Source: Candidatus Gastranaerophilales bacterium (GTDB taxonomy: Bacteria > Cyanobacteriota > Vampirovibrionia > Gastranaerophilales > Gastranaerophilaceae). Taken from it: a DNA stretch of 24,348 bases. The stretch lies in assembly GCA_900768915.1 (NCBI GenBank), contig CAAGEQ010000017.1:1-24348 (forward strand), written 5' to 3'. This document shows, in pieces, positions 14,816 through 24,348 of the stretch. Numbering within the stretch: position 1 is the first letter of the stretch; each line of letters opens with the position of its first letter. Below the pieces are notes generated by a model, which saw only the letters and a list, made by a program, of their open reading frames with translations, ran no database searches and was not told the origin of the DNA. Both the position numbers and the translations under genes were made by a program.

Positions 14816-17800
14816 ATGAATAGTATAAAAACTCTTTTCCGTAGAGTACTGTTTATATATTTGGCTATCACAGGATTTGTCTTATTGAATGCTGGCATGA
14901 TTTCGTATGCTCAAACTGGTGATGATTTAGCCGATACAAATCAAAATACTCAAAATGTTAATCGTACTTATGAATTTGTATCAAGTGATGTCTATAATGT
15001 TACTGCTGATACTGGTGTGACTGCTCCTGATACGATGTCTGTTATTGGACAATATGACAGTTCTACCTCTCAAATATCAACAATTGATTATAAAAATAGT
15101 TTTTCAGGTTTTGTTGTGAATGAGGGTGTTACTTTAAATCTTAGTAATTTAAAAATTCAAAATGCTGTATCAAATATTAATGCATCAATAGTATTAAATA
15201 ATGGTGTTTTGAATATAAGTAATGTAGTGTTTACATCAAATCATTTAGAAAATTCTGATATAAATTTTTCTGGTGGTGCTATTCATAACAAAAAGATAGC
15301 GACTTTATCTGATGTTAATTTTGATAGTAATTATGTTACATCTAATGCAACAATGGATTTATCAATAATCAATGAGGCTATGATTAGTGGTAAAATTATT
15401 GATTTGATAGTCCCTGACAATATTGTTGGTGGTGGTGCGATATACAATTATTCAGATGAGAATGATGTAACTTCAGAAATAAAAAATATTACAGGTTCGT
15501 TTAGCAATAATTACGTGTTAGCAAATCCAACATCTGAAACAGGTAAAACTTCTATTTTTGCAGGTGGTGGTGCAATATATAATAGGGATAAAATTGACAC
15601 GATTGATGCTGTTTTTACGGCAAATAGAACGACTTCATCTTCATTTGCACTTGGTGGTGCAATATTAAATTTAGGTACAATAGAAAACTTGTCTGGTAAA
15701 TTTAGTCAGAACGTATCCAATGGTGGTATATATGCTATGGGTGGTGCGTTGATGAATATGGGAGAAATTTCCTCTATATCAAATACTACTTTTAGGGAAA
15801 ATTCGGCAGTTGAAACTGCATCAGGTTCATTTGCTTATGGTGGTGCAATTTATAATACGGGAATAATAACATCTATAAATGCAACTTTTGATGGCAATTT
15901 TGCTAGTGGAACAAATGCTTATGCTGGTGCGATTTATAATAGAGGTACAATAGGTTTTATATCTGGAAATTTTGTTAATAACTATGCTGCTGGTTCTTCC
16001 AGTGCGACGGCAGGTGCTATTTGGACAAACTCATCATTAACGTTGTTGGCTGATAATGCTGATTACAAATTTAGTGGTAATTATACTTTTTCTAGAAATA
16101 CAAAAGTTTATCAAGCAATTTATGTTGCTGATAAAAATGCAATGGTAACTATTTCATCTGTAAATGGTGGTTCTTGGACATTTGATGATTCAATCAATGG
16201 TGTACAAGGGTATGATTTGTTTATAACAGGTGATACCAATAGTTATGTTAAATTTAATGGAACTGTTCATAATGCAAATGTTTCAATCGGTGATATAAAT
16301 CTGTATTTTGCAGAAAATACGTTTGCAGATTCTAATACATCGGTTAAATTATTGGGTAGTTCTTATATTTCAATGATTGATGATGGTGTTAAAAATTATA
16401 GATTTACATCATTAGATACTCATGAAGCATCAAATGCATTATTCGAGTTTGATGTTGATGGAAATAATGGGGTTGCAGATGTTTTGACATTGGGTGCAAC
16501 ATCATTGGGCGAAATAAAAATTCAAAATCTTAATTTCTTAAATGGTTCAGTAAAAAAAGGTGAATACAAATTATTATCAGCAAAAAATAATAATGTTTAT
16601 TTAGTATTAACTTCAAGCAATTATTCTTATACAAATATAAAACCCGTTTTAAAATGGAATGATGAAGTTGATATGTATAATTATACAGTTAGTTTGAAAA
16701 GTTCTGACGGAACAACAAATGATACTGTTGTAATTGATACTGTTAGTGATGGTGCAAGACAAGATAATTTGGCAGCATTAAATCAATATAAAACAACTAT
16801 TGATAGACGTTTAGAATTTGATAGTGCATCAGATGTATTTAATGTTAGTGCAAATACTGGTGAGTCGGCATATTTATCGTCGTTAACTATACAGGGTGTT
16901 GAAGAAAATGGTGAATATTCAAAAATAAATTATGGTGGCAATTATTCAGGATTTGTTTTAAATTCTGGTGTTGAATTGGCAATTAATAAAGTAGAATTTA
17001 AAAATGCTGCCAGTGTTGAGAATGGTTCAGTTTTAAATATTACAAATTCAAATGTATCAGTTACTTATTCAGGTGGTAAATTATCATCTAATACTTCGGA
17101 GTTAAATGGTGGTGCAATATTTATAACAGGAAATTCTTTTTTGAATGTGTCTAATGTAGAATTTACCTCAAATACTGCATTAGCAGGTGGTGCTGTTTAT
17201 AGTTATTCTGATGGTACGAATTCTGCATTTATTACGAATTTGTCAGGAATTTTTAAGAATAATACGTCAAGATTAAATGGTGGTGCAATTTCAAATTACA
17301 CAGATTATAGAAATGGAACAAATTATTCAATAATATCAAATATTGACACAAATTTTATTGGTAATAGAGTTATAGCAACTTCTCAAAATGCTTATGGTGG
17401 AGCAATATATAATACTGGTTCAATTTTAGCATTGAATGGTGATTTTTATGAGAATAGTGTTTCTTCTGATAATAATGTTTTTGGTGGTGCTATTGCAAAT
17501 GCTTATATTCAAAAAGGTTCAGATATAAATTGTGGTAATATTTCGAATTTAATATCATCTTTTGTAGGTAATTCTGCTATTTCAAATAGTGGTATTGCAT
17601 TAGGTGGTGCGATTTATACAGCAAATAATTTGAATTTTGTAAATGATAGTAATACTAAACAATTGTTGATAAAAGATAACTATGTAATTGATTCGACTGG
17701 AAAGAATGCAAATGCAATTTTTGTTGATACAGTTTCTGGTAGGAAGAGTTTGGATTTTAATTTAACTAACAATTCAGAAACTATTATCAGTGATTCAATT

Positions 17801-20800
17801 GATGGTGGTAGATATGATTTTATTAATAACAATGTTCAACGTGGTATTGTTGAAATAGATGGTGAAACAGTTGATACTCGTTACAATATTTCAATTAATG
17901 GTGATAAAACTTCTAAAATAACATTTAATGATGTGTATGCATATTCAAAATTAGAAGATGGTGGATATAATAGGACAAATGAAGTTATATCAGGTATTCG
18001 TAATGCCAATGTTACGGTGTCTGATGTAGAAATGGTTATTGGAACAAAAACTTTTGCAGATGAAAATACTTCTTTGACAGTTAATAGAGGAGTTTTGAAT
18101 TTACAAGATTCTAAATATTCTGATTTTTACATAAATAGATTAGTTTCAACATCTATGGTTGATTACAAATTAGATTTTAATATTTATTTAGATGAAAATG
18201 GTGAATTACAAGTTCAAAATGATAAGATATATGTTGGTGAAAAATCATCTGGTACAATTCGTTTGGTAGATATTGGATTAAGTAGTACAGAAGAATTTTT
18301 TAAAGCAATTGATTATATTTATGAACATTCTGAAAATGGATATATAACAGTTAATGTTTTAAATCGTGCGAATGAATATGATTCTATAAATTTAGCAATA
18401 GATTTTTCTATAATTGGAAATCCACAAATAATGACTATTGCAGATAATTATTACAATGCACAAACTAATATTTATGAAGTTACTAATACTTCTTTTATTG
18501 GTGAAAAGGGTTTACGTCTAAATGATACGGCTGATTCATTTAGAATTGGTGTTTTATCAAGAGATGATACATTGAGGGCTATTAATACATTTGAAAATTC
18601 TACATCAACTCAAACAAATAGGGTTTTTACATTTGATAATGCTTCCGAAAAGTATAATGTAACTGCAAATTTGGGTAATACATCAATTGGTACAATGACA
18701 GTAAATGGTAATAATTCAACAATTGATTTAAAAGGATTTAGTGGATTCGAAATTACTTTAGCGAATACAGTTTTGAATTTAAATGATGTAATTATTACGA
18801 ATTCTCCTGTTGCTGTTGAACTTAATTATCTTGATACATTATCAGAAATACCAAATGTTATGATTAGAGATACTATATTTGCTGATAATACGGTTGCCAT
18901 TTCCAATAATGCAGGTAGAATTTATCTTGAAAATTCTGTAATTTCCGAGTCTGCTAATAATCAATTTAACAAAATAAACAATTCGTCAGATGGTTACATA
19001 AATGTTAAGGATAGCAAATTATATAGTTCTATCGTTAATAATGGTTCAATTATTTTTGATGGTACGACAATTTTAGGTAAAGAAAATTATAATGTTGCTA
19101 TTTCGGGTAATGGTGTTTTATCTACGACGGATAGTGCTATATATACAGATTTAAGATATGCATATATTACAGATGCTATGAATAATAAGTATAATGATTT
19201 TACTCTTAATTCTGGTACATTACGTATTGGTAGTGCGACATTCGCTACTTCAACATTGATTGCAAATCACGGTTTAATTGATTTGTCAGGTTCTACAGAT
19301 GGCACTTTGGCTGTTATTGATAGACCTTATACTATAGAAAAGTTTATTTCAAATTATGATGCAGGTTTTGTTATTGATATCGATTTTTCAAGAAATGAAT
19401 CGGATAGAATTGTAATCAATAATCCGGAATCTGTTGGTACTGTTAGAATAGAAAAAATAAACGGTATTGAAACTTTAACTTCTAGTACAGATACAAAGCA
19501 TATTGATATATTGTCTTCAAATTCAAGTAATATCAAATTGGATATTAATTTAGATACTTCAAGATATATATTTTATGTAGATTCATACTTACAAGAAGAT
19601 AGAGATGAGTATGTATTGTATGATGATTCATTTGTAGGTGAAATTCATTTATCAACTGATAGTACAGGTATATCTATCGCAAAAAACCCTGTTTATAATG
19701 CTATTGTTGAGTTAAATCAACTTGGAAAATACGAAGATGAAACTGATAAAACAAAGATTAGAACATTTATTTTAAGAACAACTACAGAAAAAGAACCTTA
19801 TACTATACCGGAGAAACTTGGCATAACTTGTCCAGGAGTTTTAAATGTAAACGGTTTTTATGTAAAAGATGAGAATGGAACGACTGTTTCAACAATTAGT
19901 TTAAATAATTTTAGCGGTTTTGAAGTTACTCAAAGTGGTAAAACTATTATAAATATTGATAAAGTACATTTTATCCATGGTTATTCAGAAAACAATGGTT
20001 CTGTAATGTTTATCAGTACTTCAAATAAAGATAGCAAATTTACATTGAAAGATGTCGTATTTGAAGACAATAGTTCTGTTGGTTTTGGTGGTGCAATATA
20101 TTCTAAGAATGATTTAACAATCATTGCGGAAGAAATAAACTCTATTTTTTCTAAGAATAGACAAAATTATAATAAATCATTGGGTAGTTATTCAAGTAAT
20201 GATATTTATTTAGATTCTACGAAGGATATTACTTTAAATTTAATTGCACACAATGGAAATAATGTACAAATACAATCAGGTTTAGAAGTTGCTAATGGTA
20301 CACCATTAATATTGAATATTAACGATGGTTCTGAAAATAGTGGAAATGTTATATTAACATTAAATAAAAATTTAGGGAGTGTAATATCTCCTATCAAGAG
20401 TGTTATTTTGAATGGTGGAACATTCGATATGCATGGAATTGAAGAAGATGCTGTTAATGCTCAATGTAGAACAATTTATACATCGGATTTGGTTGTTAAT
20501 AATGATACAGTATTCAATTTTGACATTGATTTAGCGAGAGGTATTTCTGATTCAATTTATACATCAAAAGTTCGTACAAATAAGGGTAATGGTCAACTTT
20601 TAATATCAAAAGATACTATCAATTTGATTGGTGGTGAAACAGATGTTGATTCTGTTAAAGTTAGATTAGTAAATGTACATAGTGCAACAACAAATTTCTT
20701 GTCATTCTTGAATGATGAAGGAGAAAAGACTGACTCAATTTTATTATATACATTAGGTGATACGAATTATTATGCAAAATTAGGCTTGAATGGTTCAATT

Positions 20801-23800
20801 GTGATTGGTTCTAGTCCTGATTGTGGTGATGATATATTTGTTAAATCATTGAATAGTCCTAAAAGTATGACTTATAAAATGAATTCTGATGTGACTTTGT
20901 TTAATTACGGTAAAGCAAATAATATACCTTATACACAAGGTGTATTAATGTCAAAGAAATTAACTATTAAGGGTGATTCTTATTCTACATTGTCAACACC
21001 TAGTGAATTAAAAGGTTTGACTATTTCAAGTAAGTCAACAATTCCAGCATCTAAACAACAAATAATAGGTTCAAAATTTACATTTAAAGGATTTAATGGA
21101 GCCTTGATAAATCAAGGCGGAAAAATGTCGATGACAAATGTTAATTTTATTTCTAATGAAACAGACGGCAACGGTGCGGCTATTAGAAATGAAATTGGTA
21201 GTACTACAATTATAGGTTCAAAGAAAAATTATGCTCAATTATTTGATAATTTTGCAACAAATAATGGTGGAGCAATATATAATTCAGGAACTTTAACTTT
21301 AAAATATGTACAATTAGGCAAAACTCCAACATTGGATGAAAATTATGGTAACTCTGCATACTTAGGTGGTGCAGTTTATAATGATGGTAAGATTACAATA
21401 TCATCTACAAATTTTGAAAATAATGAAGTGGATTTGAATGGTGGTGCATTCTATACTACCAAATATGCTAAGTTATCATCAAACAAATTTGTTGAAAATA
21501 GTGCAGAAAATGGTGGTGCTATTTATGTAAATTCTATTCCTGATAAAGCAAATGTCGTAAGTATATCTAAAAATAATTTCTATTCAAATGTTGCAACAAA
21601 TAATGGTGGTGCAATGTTTATTGAAAAAGGCAATGTTTCTATTTCATCATCAAATTTTGGTTCTGCTCAACAATCAAGTAATGGTAATATAGCAACGAAT
21701 GGTGGAGCAATATATAACGCTAAAACTGAAGTTGAAGAGGAGTATGCATCATTAAATGTTACTAAAATTACGTCATCAAAATTTGCTTGGAATAATGCAA
21801 CATTTGGTGGTGCAATATATAACGTTGGAACTATTGCATTAAAGAAAAATAGTTTTGGTTTATCAGATAAGGCAAAGAATAAGTATTCAAATTCTGCTCA
21901 AAGGGGTGGTGCTATTTATAATATAGGTACTCTAACCGATTCTTCATCAACTTTTGCTTATAACAATGCAACAGAAAATGGCGGTGCAATATATAATGAA
22001 GGAAATATATTATCTTATGATAAAAAAGGAAATATTTCTGGTGGCTTAAATTCTTCTAAGTTTAACGAAAACTCATCACAATTAGGTGGTGCGATTTATA
22101 ATGTAAGAAATATTGGTTTATCTAAATCTAAATTCACAGCGAATAGTGCAGAAAATGGCGGTGCAATATATAATGATACTTCCGCACAATCAACTATTAT
22201 CAGTTCAAATTTTGTACAAAACAAGGCAACATTAGGTGGTGCAATATACAATAATGGTGATATAACATTAAATAAAACTACGATAGGTGATTCTAAGAAA
22301 AAATTATCTTATGCAAATAGTGCTGATTTAGGTTCTGCAATTTATAATAATGGAAATGCAATCTTAAATAGTTCTAATATCTGTTATAATTCATCAATTG
22401 ATACAAATATATCAGATGATAAAGGCTTAGGTGCGATTTATAATACTGATATTGCAACATTAGTATTGAATGCTACATCATTAACAGGTAATAAATCAAG
22501 ATTAGGTGGAGCAATTTATAATATAGGTAGTTTATCAGCAGATTATAAAACAAAATTTACATCAAATACTGCTCAAAAAGGTGGAGCAATTTATAACAAA
22601 TCTGATAAAGATATAAAGATTGAGGGTAGTTCTTTCTCTAAAAATACTGCAGATTATGGTGGTGCAATTTATAACGATGTAAATTCAAACTTGCAAATAA
22701 AATTGTATGATTATACTTATGTTTCAAAAGGAAAAGAAAAACATAAATATTATAATCCGGTAGTATCTTCAAATACGGCAATAAATGGTGCTGGTGTTTA
22801 TAATAACGGTGAAATTGTATCAGAAAAAGTTACGTTTTCTAAAAATAATGCAAATAACAATTCATCAAACTTAACTTCTGATGAATTGGATAAAGTCGGT
22901 AACGGTGGAGCCATATATAACAATGGTAAATTAACTGTTAGCAATTCAACCTTTAGTTCAAATAACGCAACAACAAATATTGCTGATGTTGAGGAAAAGG
23001 TTTTAACTTCATCAACAAAATATACAACAACTACAAGTATTGGTGGCAATGGTGGTGCTATTTATAACATATCTAGCGATAATTTATCTATTTCAAATTC
23101 TACATTTACGTCAAACAAATCTGGCATGAATGGTGGTGCTATTGCAAATGATAATGAAAATTCTGACTTGAATATATCAGGTTCTACATTTAAGTCTAAT
23201 TCATCATTGAATAAAATCGTTACAAAAGAATATTCTGTAAATAATAAAACAAATAAAAAATCATCAACAAAGACTGTTTCGTCAGTATATAATGATAGAG
23301 GAAAAGGTGGTGCTATATATTCTAAAGGTACTATTAATATAAATGATGATTTAGCATTTAATTATGATGTAAAAAAACAAAAAGTAACTCAATTTACATC
23401 AAATAGTTCATATAATGGTGGTGCTATTTACGCAGAGAATGGGTTAAATGTTACAAGTACAACTTTTGTGTCAAATTCTGCAAAAGGTAATGGTGGGGCT
23501 GTTTATATTGTAGATGGTTCGGAATGTAATATCGCAAATTCTAATTTTACAAAAAATAATGCAGTTAATGGTGGTGCCATTTACGTTGGGAAGAATAGTA
23601 ATGTGACTATTCAAGATACAAGTTTTATTAACAATACTGCATCAGGTCAAGGTGGTGCTATTTATGCTGATACAGGAAGTTTAATTAATATTGAAGCCGG
23701 TTCTTGTGATGTTGTATTTAAAGGTAACAAAGCAAATGGGAAATCTAATTCTATTTATTTGAACAATGCGACATTAGCATTGAGAGGGGTAAACAATTAT

Positions 23801-24348
23801 TGGATAAAAATTTATGATGATATAAAAGGTTCAGGTGATATAGAAAAATCTGGGAATGTTTATATTGCTAATGAATCAACTATTGAAAATATTGCTATTC
23901 ATCAAATACAAGGAAGATTAAGAATTGCTAATGAAAACAGTTTAGTGTCTTGTTCGTTATCTTTGAATAATAATACTGGTTTAGAGGTTTCTAATGGAGC
24001 AGTACGAACCTTATCATTAAGAACACTAACCTTAGCCGATAACACAACATCAGACATATCAATAGATATGGACTTAAAAGGAAAAACTAGCGATAAGATA
24101 ACAGCAGAGAATGTTATAGGAACAGGTACATTGAATGTATCAAAAGTTAATATGACAACAAATAGTAAAACCCCAGTAGATATAAAAGTAGGCGAGGGTT
24201 CAGTAGTAAAAACAGTAACAGCGAATAAGGCAGAGAGTGCAGAAGCGACATATAAATTACGAAACTTTGTAGATGAAAACGGAATGTTGCGAACAGTAGC
24301 CTACGGACAGAAAGCGAAACCGTGTGCAGTAGCAGCCCCAGTAGCAGC
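14816..24348 (+). CDS. giant Pmp-like modular autotransporter adhesin, 3' end beyond the window
   Basis: Open from ATG 14816 to the right edge, at least 3177 codons; GGAG lies seven nt upstream. Signal peptide of 32 residues (RR, then VLFIYLAITGFVLL, cleavage at SYA-Q). The mature chain has five related modules starting near 14951, 16760, 18561, 19696 and 20827. Each opens with an F/Y-S/N-G-F/A strand motif and ends in an acidic beta motif of the type F-D-I-D-L...S-D-x-I. Modules 1, 2 and 5 hold about 8, 6 and 26 GGA-[IVL]-Y-N repeats alternating with F-x-x-N. This pair defines chlamydial polymorphic membrane proteins and forms a beta-helix passenger. Module 4 has one repeat, module 3 none. 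An Ala/Pro-rich linker begins at the window edge, and an outer-membrane beta-barrel is expected beyond it but is not seen. Likely a surface adhesin. Codon use shifts at about 23994. Confidence 0.9.
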   Translation, partial: MNSIKTLFRRVLFIYLAITGFVLLNAGMISYAQTGDDLADTNQNTQNVNRTYEFVSSDVYNVTADTGVTAPDTMSVIGQYDSSTSQISTIDYKNSFSGFVVNEGVTLNLSNLKIQNAVSNINASIVLNNGVLNISNVVFTSNHLENSDINFSGGAIHNKKIATLSDVNFDSNYVTSNATMDLSIINEAMISGKIIDLIVPDNIVGGGAIYNYSDENDVTSEIKNITGSFSNNYVLANPTSETGKTSIFAGGGAIYNRDKIDTIDAVFTANRTTSSSFALGGAILNLGTIENLSGKFSQNVSNGGIYAMGGALMNMGEISSISNTTFRENSAVETASGSFAYGGAIYNTGIITSINATFDGNFASGTNAYAGAIYNRGTIGFISGNFVNNYAAGSSSATAGAIWTNSSLTLLADNADYKFSGNYTFSRNTKVYQAIYVADKNAMVTISSVNGGSWTFDDSINGVQGYDLFITGDTNSYVKFNGTVHNANVSIGDINLYFAENTFADSNTSVKLLGSSYISMIDDGVKNYRFTSLDTHEASNALFEFDVDGNNGVADVLTLGATSLGEIKIQNLNFLNGSVKKGEYKLLSAKNNNVYLVLTSSNYSYTNIKPVLKWNDEVDMYNYTVSLKSSDGTTNDTVVIDTVSDGARQDNLAALNQYKTTIDRRLEFDSASDVFNVSANTGESAYLSSLTIQGVEENGEYSKINYGGNYSGFVLNSGVELAINKVEFKNAASVENGSVLNITNSNVSVTYSGGKLSSNTSELNGGAIFITGNSFLNVSNVEFTSNTALAGGAVYSYSDGTNSAFITNLSGIFKNNTSRLNGGAISNYTDYRNGTNYSIISNIDTNFIGNRVIATSQNAYGGAIYNTGSILALNGDFYENSVSSDNNVFGGAIANAYIQKGSDINCGNISNLISSFVGNSAISNSGIALGGAIYTANNLNFVNDSNTKQLLIKDNYVIDSTGKNANAIFVDTVSGRKSLDFNLTNNSETIISDSIDGGRYDFINNNVQRGIVEIDGETVDTRYNISINGDKTSKITFNDVYAYSKLEDGGYNRTNEVISGIRNANVTVSDVEMVIGTKTFADENTSLTVNRGVLNLQDSKYSDFYINRLVSTSMVDYKLDFNIYLDENGELQVQNDKIYVGEKSSGTIRLVDIGLSSTEEFFKAIDYIYEHSENGYITVNVLNRANEYDSINLAIDFSIIGNPQIMTIADNYYNAQTNIYEVTNTSFIGEKGLRLNDTADSFRIGVLSRDDTLRAINTFENSTSTQTNRVFTFDNASEKYNVTANLGNTSIGTMTVNGNNSTIDLKGFSGFEITLANTVLNLNDVIITNSPVAVELNYLDTLSEIPNVMIRDTIFADNTVAISNNAGRIYLENSVISESANNQFNKINNSSDGYINVKDSKLYSSIVNNGSIIFDGTTILGKENYNVAISGNGVLSTTDSAIYTDLRYAYITDAMNNKYNDFTLNSGTLRIGSATFATSTLIANHGLIDLSGSTDGTLAVIDRPYTIEKFISNYDAGFVIDIDFSRNESDRIVINNPESVGTVRIEKINGIETLTSSTDTKHIDILSSNSSNIKLDINLDTSRYIFYVDSYLQEDRDEYVLYDDSFVGEIHLSTDSTGISIAKNPVYNAIVELNQLGKYEDETDKTKIRTFILRTTTEKEPYTIPEKLGITCPGVLNVNGFYVKDENGTTVSTISLNNFSGFEVTQSGKTIINIDKVHFIHGYSENNGSVMFISTSNKDSKFTLKDVVFEDNSSVGFGGAIYSKNDLTIIAEEINSIFSKNRQNYNKSLGSYSSNDIYLDSTKDITLNLIAHNGNNVQIQSGLEVANGTPLILNINDGSENSGNVILTLNKNLGSVISPIKSVILNGGTFDMHGIEEDAVNAQCRTIYTSDLVVNNDTVFNFDIDLARGISDSIYTSKVRTNKGNGQLLISKDTINLIGGETDVDSVKVRLVNVHSATTNFLSFLNDEGEKTDSILLYTLGDTNYYAKLGLNGSIVIGSSPDCGDDIFVKSLNSPKSMTYKMNSDVTLFNYGKANNIPYTQGVLMSKKLTIKGDSYSTLSTPSELKGLTISSKSTIPASKQQIIGSKFTFKGFNGALINQGGKMSMTNVNFISNETDGNGAAIRNEIGSTTIIGSKKNYAQLFDNFATNNGGAIYNSGTLTLKYVQLGKTPTLDENYGNSAYLGGAVYNDGKITISSTNFENNEVDLNGGAFYTTKYAKLSSNKFVENSAENGGAIYVNSIPDKANVVSISKNNFYSNVATNNGGAMFIEKGNVSISSSNFGSAQQSSNGNIATNGGAIYNAKTEVEEEYASLNVTKITSSKFAWNNATFGGAIYNVGTIALKKNSFGLSDKAKNKYSNSAQRGGAIYNIGTLTDSSSTFAYNNATENGGAIYNEGNILSYDKKGNISGGLNSSKFNENSSQLGGAIYNVRNIGLSKSKFTANSAENGGAIYNDTSAQSTIISSNFVQNKATLGGAIYNNGDITLNKTTIGDSKKKLSYANSADLGSAIYNNGNAILNSSNICYNSSIDTNISDDKGLGAIYNTDIATLVLNATSLTGNKSRLGGAIYNIGSLSADYKTKFTSNTAQKGGAIYNKSDKDIKIEGSSFSKNTADYGGAIYNDVNSNLQIKLYDYTYVSKGKEKHKYYNPVVSSNTAINGAGVYNNGEIVSEKVTFSKNNANNNSSNLTSDELDKVGNGGAIYNNGKLTVSNSTFSSNNATTNIADVEEKVLTSSTKYTTTTSIGGNGGAIYNISSDNLSISNSTFTSNKSGMNGGAIANDNENSDLNISGSTFKSNSSLNKIVTKEYSVNNKTNKKSSTKTVSSVYNDRGKGGAIYSKGTININDDLAFNYDVKKQKVTQFTSNSSYNGGAIYAENGLNVTSTTFVSNSAKGNGGAVYIVDGSECNIANSNFTKNNAVNGGAIYVGKNSNVTIQDTSFINNTASGQGGAIYADTGSLINIEAGSCDVVFKGNKANGKSNSIYLNNATLALRGVNNYWIKIYDDIKGSGDIEKSGNVYIANESTIENIAIHQIQGRLRIANENSLVSCSLSLNNNTGLEVSNGAVRTLSLRTLTLADNTTSDISIDMDLKGKTSDKITAENVIGTGTLNVSKVNMTTNSKTPVDIKVGEGSVVKTVTANKAESAEATYKLRNFVDENGMLRTVAYGQKAKPCAVAAPVA
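15271..16032 (+). repeat. Pmp-type GGAI/FxxN repeat cluster, module 1
   Basis: About eight in-frame repeats (GGAIHN, GGAIYN twice, GGAILN, GGALMN, GGAIYN, AGAIYN, AGAIWT), separated by 30-50 residues. Several are preceded by a strand ending F-x-x-N. This spacing is longer than in module 5. Interpreted as rungs of a right-handed beta-helix. Confidence 0.8.
17108..17623 (+). repeat. Pmp-type GGAI/FxxN repeat cluster, module 2
   Basis: Six in-frame repeats (GGAIFI, GGAVYS, GGAISN, GGAIYN, GGAIAN, GGAIYT) with F-x-x-N strands before them, for example FTSNTALAGGAVY. Same register as module 1. Confidence 0.8.
21265..23672 (+). repeat. long Pmp-type GGAIYN repeat cluster, module 5
   Basis: About 26 repeats of the GGAIYN type in roughly 800 residues. 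Two or three are degenerate (GSAIYN, GLGAIYN, GAGVYN). They lie about 25-40 residues apart with F-x-x-N motifs between. The DNA copies vary at third positions (GGTGGTGCAATATATAAT and variants), so this is old protein-level repetition, not fresh tandem duplication. This is the longest beta-helix stretch of the protein. Confidence 0.85.

Noticed and set aside
21265..23672. Regularly spaced DNA repeats resembling a CRISPR array
   Set aside because: Repeats are in frame, vary at third codon positions, have unequal spacing and encode GGAIYN; they are protein repeats.
14816..24348. Possibility that the region after 14816 is non-coding or a pseudogene
   Set aside because: Reading from the ATG at 14816 gives one frame without a stop to the window edge; the start and the last codons are in the same register.

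Overview
The window is AT-rich DNA from a Gram-negative bacterium: it encodes a signal-peptide-bearing autotransporter-type surface protein and a periplasmic AmiC-type amidase. The strong T/A-ending codon bias, giant proteins, and an early FKG motif on a protein without a signal peptide fit a gut cyanobacterial sister lineage (Candidatus Gastranaerophilales / Vampirovibrionia). That placement rests on memory of family style and was not searched.

Left part (1-3609): a possible gene start running off the left edge on the minus strand, then a bidirectional terminator, a small unknown minus-strand gene with its own terminator, and a minus-strand matrixin-like zinc protease. Divergent from the protease is ybaB-recR, the usual nucleoid protein and recombination-repair pair. 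It is followed by an orphan oligopeptide-type ABC transporter ATPase.

Middle (3733-12167): a 2087-residue protein with no signal peptide dominates. It carries what looks like a papain-like cysteine protease triad split by about 700 residues. It is followed by a small winged-helix-like protein, a convergent 55-aa protein with a strong ribosome binding site, a HEAT-like helical protein starting at TTG, and an unknown 130-aa protein. A cluster of intergenic palindromic repeats (11936-12140) separates this block from the next.

Right part (12168-24348): three minus-strand genes for exported proteins (an unknown 145-aa protein, an AmiC-type N-acetylmuramoyl-L-alanine amidase joined to it stop-to-start, and a secreted protein with a nuclease-like motif). 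Divergent from them is a giant Pmp-like adhesin that stays open from 14816 to the right edge (at least 3177 codons, no stop). It is built of five related modules. Three of them carry clusters of GGAIYN/FxxN beta-helix repeats. At about 23994 the codon usage changes abruptly as the C-terminal part begins, suggesting that passenger and terminal cassette have different histories.

Together the right-hand genes concern the cell envelope and surface. The 2087-aa protease-like protein and the modular adhesin are the most unusual items. No tRNA, rRNA, CRISPR array or transposase was seen.
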